Shown one piece after another: positions 35,101 to 64,000 of a stretch of 64,000 nt of DNA. The stretch is from Megalobrama amblycephala (lineage: Eukaryota > Chordata > Actinopteri > Cypriniformes > Xenocyprididae). The notes beneath the pieces are model-generated. The model did no database searches. It was not told the origin of the DNA and was given only the letters and a program-made list of their open reading frames with translations. The first letter of the stretch is position 1. The number at the start of each line of letters is the position of its first letter. Made by a program: the position numbers and the translations under genes. The stretch spans positions 62,001 to 126,000 of the forward strand of contig NC_063051.1 of the NCBI RefSeq assembly GCF_018812025.1. The letters are read 5' to 3'.

Positions 35101-36728
35101 TTCGGATGTAAACACGGAAGCGCTGCACTGCGTTCACTACATGAACAGCGTAGGAGACCGACATGGAAGTCGTTATTTTTGTTTGGCTTTTGCACTCAAA
35201 AAGTATTCTCATTGCTTCAAACCAGTGTAGTCACATGAACTATTTTAAAGATCTCTTTACTACCTTTCTAGGCCTCGAATGTGGTAATAATGTTTATCGG
35301 AGGCCGGAAAGCTCACAGATTTCATCAAAAATATCTTAATTTGTGTTCCGAAGCTGAACGAAGGTTTTTTTTGACATGAGGGTGAGTAATTAATGTCAGA
35401 ATTTTCATTTTTGGGTGAACTAACCCTTTAAGGTAAATGTGTGATTTCTGTGCATGCATGCAAATAACAACATTGGTGCAAGTTTGGGTCATTCAGCCTC
35501 TTCAACCAGAACAAAACAAAAAAACCCTCAAACCTGTGTTCTGTATCCTCCATGTTTTTGTGAACTGTGTGTCAGGAGGAACAGATTCCCCCTCTCCAAT
35601 CGTCACATCTTCCACAAAAGACATTGACGGCGTGTTGATATTTGGACTCTCAAAGTCATAATATGCACCAATAGCTGCTTGAAGGTTCCTGATAAGACAC
35701 AAATACAGACATATCAACATGGGGGATTTAACCACAGTTTTATTACCAAGAGGAAAACGACATGCATATAGTTAAACATATGTAAAGTGGCCCGAATGTA
35801 AAGTCATGTTCAAAACAAAAGAAGGGAGGGACAAACTTGTGCTGGCCTGTGTGTAAGACCTCTGATGAAAGTACACTCGTGCATTACGTAACTCTGAGGA
35901 AAACTTTACAATAGCCTATCCATGTCAACAAACAACAAGTTTACGCAAAAACAGCAACATACAAACACTTAGTGTGCCGTTTTTACAAATGAAATATAAG
36001 ATATCACTATCGTTAAACCCAACGGTATTTTTTTAACAGTCGTGACTGAGCAACATTAAACAATGTCTGTGGTTCAAAACATAGCGAGACCCCTACTACT
36101 TAGACAGCTTTTTGAATGCACTACCCTAGTCAGCAGCATTTCAGGTCAGAAAAAAAAAACAAAGAATGCTGCTTAGATAGGGAACTCACGAGGATTTGAA
36201 ACACAACCACTATAGTAGCGAGCTACTAGCACATACAAGCTACATGTTTGACAACTGACATAAATGAAACAAAACACATTATTTAAGAACATGTTTGAGA
36301 AAATGCATTTTTAAGAGGCTAACTGTCTAAAATATTACTTTACAGTTCATATGAGCCGAAATGTTACATTTGTTGTCTTTGTAAACAGTCAATTAGCTAT
36401 TAGCTTGTTGTCTTTTTCGCTTTAGCTTTATTTAAACTCCACTGGGGCTCGTGACAACTGTCCTCGCGAATCTATTTTTGACATGTAAGGGATTTTAAAG
36501 CAAGAAACCGCAGTGGTAAACTCTTTATGTTCAGTTCAGCTTTAGGCCGCGGCCGAGTCCCCGGACTCACCAGTTGGTCATGTCCAGGAAGAAGGCGCAG
36601 CCAGCCGGGTTGAGCTGAAAACCCAGCAGCCTCTGAAACTCCGAGATGAGGACATCTTTATCCGTTGTGCCCATGCAGCTGAATTTTTGCATGAGCTCCG
36701 GATCCAGGTCTATGTCCATGCCCTCCAT
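26139..36728 (-). CDS. ilrun: ILRUN (C6orf106), complete coding region, five exons
   Basis: ILRUN (inflammation and lipid regulator with UBA-like and NBR1-like domains) promotes loss of p300/CBP and so restrains IRF3-dependent interferon and TNF transcription, and also influences lipid-related transcription. The coding sequence joins 36571-36728, 35534-35688, 33631-33828, 31795-32099 and 26139-26174 on the minus strand: 852 bases, 283 residues plus stop, against 298 in human. Residues 1 to about 70 form the UBA-like region, about 75-185 the NBR1-like (FW) beta-sandwich, and the rest is a low-complexity tail. All introns are GT-AG and all codons join in phase. The shorter length comes from the tail, which lacks a repeated TWAPAPD-type segment recalled from human. 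The gene is same-strand with SPDEF and divergent from ANKS1A. Confidence 0.97.
26576..27917. mobile_element. TIR element carrying a nested foldback MITE
   Basis: The outer ends AAGGGGTCATGACATGAG and CATGTCATGACCCCT are inverted repeats about 1.34 kb apart. Inside, 26672-27100 is a separate TTAGTTCACCC-family hairpin: arms AAAATTCTGTCATTAATTAC near 26678 and TGACAGAAACTTCATTTTTG near 27060, paired around 26845-26890. Located in ILRUN intron 4. No transposase is recognised. Confidence 0.75.
28755..29051. mobile_element. Foldback MITE, TTAGTTCACCC family
   Basis: Left end AAAGGGATAGATCACCAACA and right end TTTTGGGTGAACTATCCCTT, with arms extending to GTTTGGTTAC pairs around a loop at about 28890-28920. 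Located in ILRUN intron 4. Confidence 0.82.
29052..30890. other. ILRUN intron 4, no repeats recognised
   Basis: Non-coding; no transposon ends or tandem arrays seen across about 1.8 kb. Confidence 0.4.
30891..31431. mobile_element. TTCAAAAGTTTGGGGTCAGT-family MITE, diverged
   Basis: AAAAAGTTTGGGATCAGTAT at the left and ACTGACCCCAAATATTTGAA at the right are diverged inverted ends. The interior shares GTGTCACATGATCCTTCAGA and GCAGCACAACTG-type motifs with the copy at 40681-41168. Located in ILRUN intron 4. Confidence 0.7.
31795..32099 (-). CDS. ilrun: ILRUN exon 4
   Basis: Acceptor TTTTGCAG, donor CAG/GTATGT. Encodes the last strand of the NBR1-like domain (VIWVILSVEEGGLLGVTQQL) and then the tail SSFETEFNTQPHR, FNPFASPQKNK, EDNLKDPGGP and NNLSVVTYSQ. 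The first Asp codon is split with exon 3. The segment between PGGP and DQN is much shorter than in mammals. Confidence 0.96.
32235..32775. repeat. Probable dispersed repeat in ILRUN intron 3
   Basis: Contains inverted motif pairs around GATAAGTGATAATCG, CATGGATTATCCCACTTATA and CAATCAGAATCGAGTATTC that I associate with a common fish repeat. Family and limits are uncertain. Confidence 0.35.
33437..33528. mobile_element. TTAGTTCACCC-family MITE fragment
   Basis: Ends TTTTGGGGAACTATCCCTTT, one arm terminus of the family; the rest of the element is missing. It lies about 100 bases from the ILRUN exon 3 donor, in intron 3. Confidence 0.5.
33631..33828 (-). CDS. ilrun: ILRUN exon 3 (core of NBR1-like domain)
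   Basis: Acceptor CATTGCAG, donor GGAG/GTGAGA; 65 full codons plus split Gly and Asp codons. Reads ESWPPGVCLKYVGGDQFGHV, then NMVMVRSLDPQEISDVSVQM and GMYQGQWRMCTATGLFYG. The GMYQGQWRM block is the hallmark strand of the NBR1-like FW fold. Almost identical to the mammalian protein over this exon. Confidence 0.97.
33937..34012. mobile_element. TTAGTTCACCC-family MITE remnant
   Basis: TTTTTGCTCACCCAAAAC and TTTTGGGTGCACTATTCCTG survive with only about 40 bases between them: a collapsed copy, directly left of the element at 34013. Confidence 0.55.
34013..34559. mobile_element. TIR MITE (GGCGCTTTTCCACTG), PIF/Harbinger-like
   Basis: TGGCGCTTTTCCACTGAGTG at the left and ATACAGTGGAAAAGCGCCT at the right form an inverted repeat of about 16 bases. 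TAA flanks both sides, consistent with a 3-bp Harbinger-type target duplication. Tandem TCGGTTCGG blocks follow the left end. No transposase. Located in ILRUN intron 2. Confidence 0.75.
34731..35431. mobile_element. Foldback MITE, TTAGTTCACCC family (700 bp)
   Basis: Starts AAAGGGTTAGTTCACCCAAA and ends TTTTGGGTGAACTAACCCTT with long complementary arms (TTAAGATATTTTTGATGAAA near 34830 against TTTCATCAAAAATATCTTAA near 35320). The centre of about 250 bases is unpaired. It lies in ILRUN intron 2, about 100 bases from exon 2. Confidence 0.88.
35534..35688 (-). CDS. ilrun: ILRUN exon 2
   Basis: Acceptor TATCAG, donor ACACAG/GTTTGA. Encodes NLQAAIGAYYDFESPNIN, closing the UBA-like helix bundle, and VEDVTIGEGESVPPDTQF plus TKTWRIQNTG, opening the NBR1-like domain. 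A Trp codon is split with exon 1 (TG/G). Confidence 0.97.
35689..36570. other. ILRUN intron 1, no repeats recognised
   Basis: About 0.9 kb of non-coding sequence without transposon signatures, between the first two coding exons; first introns next to promoters often hold regulatory sites. Confidence 0.4.
36571..36728 (-). CDS. ilrun: ILRUN exon 1 (start and UBA-like domain)
   Basis: ATG at 36728-36726 followed by EGMDIDLDPELMQKFSC and VLISEFQRLLGFQLNPAGC, then AFFLDMTNW at the donor (CTG/GTGAGT). This ATG matches the mammalian start MEGMD; another in-frame ATG two codons upstream (36734) could add Met-Leu. Internal ATGs at codons 4 and 13 are also in frame. The surrounding DNA is G+C-rich and CpG-rich, unlike the rest of the window. 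Confidence 0.96.
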
Positions 36729-36775
36729 GAGCATGCGGCTGTCCCGGGGATAAGTTTTAATTGAGTCCGAGGCCT

Positions 36776-36910
36776 TCTCCAGTCATAACAAGCGACCCGA
36801 TAACAAGCAGAGTACGCATGGCTGCGGGCGGGGCGTGACGTAACGCACGACGTAACTATGGTGCGGGGGAACGTCAGCTGTTGCTATTCGACTGCGGCGT
36901 GTCGTAATCC
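36776..36910 (-). promoter_or_regulatory. ilrun: ILRUN promoter region, GC box and CRE-like site
   Basis: A G+C-rich, CpG-rich stretch begins about 50 bases upstream of the ILRUN start. It holds a GC box (GGGCGGGGCG, 36826-36835) and an adjoining CRE-like TGACGTAA (36836-36843), with another ACGACGTAAC at 36847. No TATA box is seen. This fits a housekeeping-type CpG promoter; start site not determined. Confidence 0.6.
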
Positions 36911-37213
36911 GGAGCATTCATACAAACCAGTAGGCCTGCCATGGTAGCATAAAGGTAAAATATACAACGGTATTAAATTATTGCCAAATTTAATTTTCAC
37001 TGTATTCACATGGTGCGCAAAGGTAGGCTACTTCAAAAATATGTCCAACAAGTCATGGTACATATCCAATAAATATCAAACAACAAAAAAGAACTATCGC
37101 ATGGTTTGATTTGTGCATACTTTATTCTGTGTGATGGAGTGCACATTTATGTATAAACTGTGATCTAAAATAACTTTCCAATTATCCAGCTAAGAAATCC
37201 AATGCACATTTTT

Positions 37214-37690
37214 TATTTAAAGAGGGCCAATTATGCCCTTTTTCACGAGATGTAATACAAGTCTCTGGTGTCCCCAGAATGTGTCTGTGAAGTTTCAGCT
37301 AAGATCATTTATTATAGCTTGTCAAATTTGCCCCTATTTGGGTGTGAGCAAAAATACGCTTTTTGTGTGTGTTCCTTTAAATGCAAATGAGCTGCTGCTC
37401 CCGGCCCCCTTTCCAGAAGAGGGTGGAGCTTTAACAGATTGTGCTTTGGTTGCTCAACAACAACAAAGCTGGAGAATCTCACGCAGCCAAAATGAGGATT
37501 GTCAGTAACGGTGTTCAGCCTTACATTGTTCAAACCGGAGTCGACACTGATGGAGAGACTCAGGAAGAAGTTACAACTTTTAGAATGAAACTGGACGTTT
37601 CTGAATGGATAGTGGATAAATTTATGTAGTTGCTGTGGAGTTGATTCAACTCATCCACTAGCATGTGCCGTCATGTTAATCTTTTGTGCA
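37214..37690. mobile_element. Dispersed 0.8-kb-family element, copy A (5' part)
   Basis: Shares with copies at 41655 and 61370 the blocks GTGTCTGTGAAGTTTCAGCT, TTGTTCAAACCGGAGTCGAC, ACTGATGGAGAGACTCAGGA and GACTAGCATGTGCCGTC-type sequence. It diverges after about 37690. The open frames at 37233-37629 belong to the repeat. Confidence 0.75.
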
Positions 37691-37934
37691 AAACCCGTAT
37701 GGATGCCCACTATACATAGCGTACCTGTTTGCCAAACAGAGCCATACACACCAGGCTAAAGTTTATGATTGCTATCAAATGCTGACTCTAAATAGTGTTC
37801 TGTGCTCATCTGTACAATCAACGACAGAACAGTTAGCATGCTTTGCTCGAACTTTTCCATGGTGTCAGAGCTGGTACACCGTTGTCGCTTGCGAAAACAA
37901 AATGGCGGCACTGTTTGTGGAAACGTGCAGATTA

Positions 37935-38693
37935 AAGTGTTAGTTCACCCAAAAATTAAAATAATGTTATTTATTACTCACCCTCATGCCGTTCCACACA
38001 TTCGTTCATCTTCGGAACACAAATTAAGATATTTTTGATTAAATCCGATGGCTCAGTGAGGCCTGCATCCACAGCAATGGTATTTCCTCTCTCAAGATCC
38101 ATAAAGGTACTAAAAACATATTTAAATCGGTTCATGTGAGTTCAGTGGTTCTATTTTAATATTATAAAGCGACAAGAATATTTTTTGTGTGCCAAAACAA
38201 AACAAAAAAAGACTTTTTAACAATATCTAGTGATGGGCGATTTCAAAACACTGCTTTGGAGCATTATGAATCGCATATCAAACCACCAAACTGCTGAAAT
38301 CACGTGACTTTGGCGCTCCGAACCACTGATTCGATTCGTAAAGCTCTGAAGCTTCAAGAAGCAGTGTTTTGAAATCGGCCATCACTAGGTATTGTTAAAA
38401 ATTCGTTATTTTGGTTTTTTTGGCACACAAAAAATATTCTTATCACTTTATAATATTAAGGTAGAACTACTGAACTCACATGAACTGATTTAAATATGTT
38501 TTTAGTACCTTTATGGATCTTGAGAGAGGAAATACCATTGCTGTATATGCAGGCCTCACTGAGCCATCGGATTTCAACAAAAAATCTTAATTTGCATTCC
38601 GAAAGATGAACAAAGGTCTTAGGGGTGTAGAACGACATGAGGGCGAGTAATTAATGACATTATTTTCATTTTTGGGTGAACTAACCCTTTAAG
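37935..38693. mobile_element. Foldback MITE, TTAGTTCACCC family with inner palindrome
   Basis: Starts AAAGTGTTAGTTCACCC and ends TTTTGGGTGAACTAACCCTT. Arms pair over about 270 bases (CCTCTCTCAAGATCCATAAA against TTTATGGATCTTGAGAGAGG). The loop holds a second palindrome, 38231-38390, with AAAACACTGCTT facing AAGCAGTGTTTT. It sits between ILRUN and ANKS1A. Confidence 0.88.
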
Positions 38694-38702
38694 GGGCAGT
38701 AA

Positions 38703-38731
38703 TATAATAATAATAATAATAATAATAATAC
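38703..38731. repeat. (TAA)n microsatellite
   Basis: About nine to ten TAA units. Confidence 0.95.
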
Positions 38732-39275
38732 ATTTTATTTATAATGCGCTTTTCTGGAACCCAAAGCCCTAGTAATAATAATAAATTCCCCAAACTATGT
38801 CACTTGGGGAGCAAAATCTGAGCGGCTCGTTTTTTTCTTCACATGCTTGCAGAGAAAGTCTTACCAAAACAAAGTTACAGGGTGGTACTTTTTCATATTT
38901 TCTGAGTTGGTAGATGAACCGGGGTTCTGATTATAGCACTTAAACATGGAAAAAGTCAGATTTTTTATTATTTATAATTTTTTTATAATTTTAAAATTAT
39001 TTATTATTTTAATTGATTATTTAAATAAATTATTTAATGAATTCCTCCTCTAAGAGTCTAACCCTATTGTTTACCAATGGCATTACATCACCATGGTAAT
39101 AAATTGTGCCCACTCTATTCAGTATAATGTGCATTGGATTTCCTTGCGGCAGCGCTGTTATTTTAGATCAAAGTTGCTTAGAGAATGACCCAACTACTTG
39201 CATCATGTAAAGTGAATAGCCAGGCCCACCAGCCTGTGTGAGAGTCTCAGTAACCTGATTAGCCAGCCTGTCAGT

Positions 39276-39330
39276 TATAATAAGACCAGTCCTTGGATCT
39301 AGTAGCCATCGCTGTGTCAGCTAGTGTGTG
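39276..39330 (+). promoter_or_regulatory. anks1a: Candidate ANKS1A upstream promoter
   Basis: TATAATAAG at 39276-39284 lies about 50 bases before the ATG of the first supported ANKS1A coding exon, the spacing expected of a TATA-like element with a short leader. An in-frame TAG at 39322-39324 shows this frame cannot continue from further upstream. Promoter function is inferred from position only. Confidence 0.35.

Positions 39331-64000
<24,670 letters not shown>

Noticed and set aside
37233..37629. New small gene upstream of ANKS1A
   Set aside because: The same frame recurs at 41719-42076 inside a dispersed repeat.

Overview
The window is genomic DNA from a teleost fish, most likely a cyprinid. 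Genes are split into short exons with GT-AG introns, the intergenic and intronic DNA is A+T-rich and full of DNA transposons and foldback MITEs, and the miniature element that opens with GGGTTAGTTCACCC, very common in carp- and danio-type genomes, occurs many times. There is no prokaryotic gene organisation. Only three protein-coding genes are supported; nearly all other open frames lie in repeats. || Layout. (1) 14-476, minus: a 5' coding exon of the ETS factor SPDEF, with its PNT and ETS domains beyond the left edge. (2) 0.5-22 kb: intergenic DNA with a foldback array, a 0.78 kb hairpin MITE, two broken Tc1-like transposons, another TA-flanked element and an L2 LINE tail. (3) 26139-36728, minus: ILRUN (C6orf106), complete in five coding exons (283 aa), with a probable 3 kb 3' UTR and a GC-box/CRE-like promoter. 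(4) 39331-64000, plus: an ANKS1A (Odin) gene running off the right edge, with a serine-rich linker, two SAM domains and the start of the PTB domain. No ankyrin-repeat exons are recognised upstream. Two candidate transcript starts are visible: a short N-terminal exon pair at 39.3-39.8 kb, and an exon at 58504 whose peptide resembles the AIDA-1 short-isoform N-terminus of the paralogue ANKS1B. (5) ANKS1A introns hold a 3 kb, 51-bp CpG-rich minisatellite, a second foldback array and many MITEs. || Relationships. From memory of the human map, SPDEF, ILRUN and ANKS1A lie in the same order and orientation on chromosome 6p21, but SNRPC, UHRF1BP1 and TAF11 separate ILRUN from ANKS1A there. Here ILRUN and ANKS1A are divergent and about 2.6 kb apart, which fits a rearrangement that removed the 5' part of ANKS1A (or an assembly join). 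The three genes are not a pathway: SPDEF is a secretory/goblet-cell transcription factor, ILRUN a regulator of p300/CBP-IRF3 signalling and lipid transcription, and ANKS1A an adaptor for Eph/EGF receptors. || The most noteworthy points are the inferred ankyrin-less ANKS1A with an AIDA-1-like alternative first exon, a foldback MITE family whose arms have expanded into minisatellites, and the 51-bp minisatellite open on both strands.
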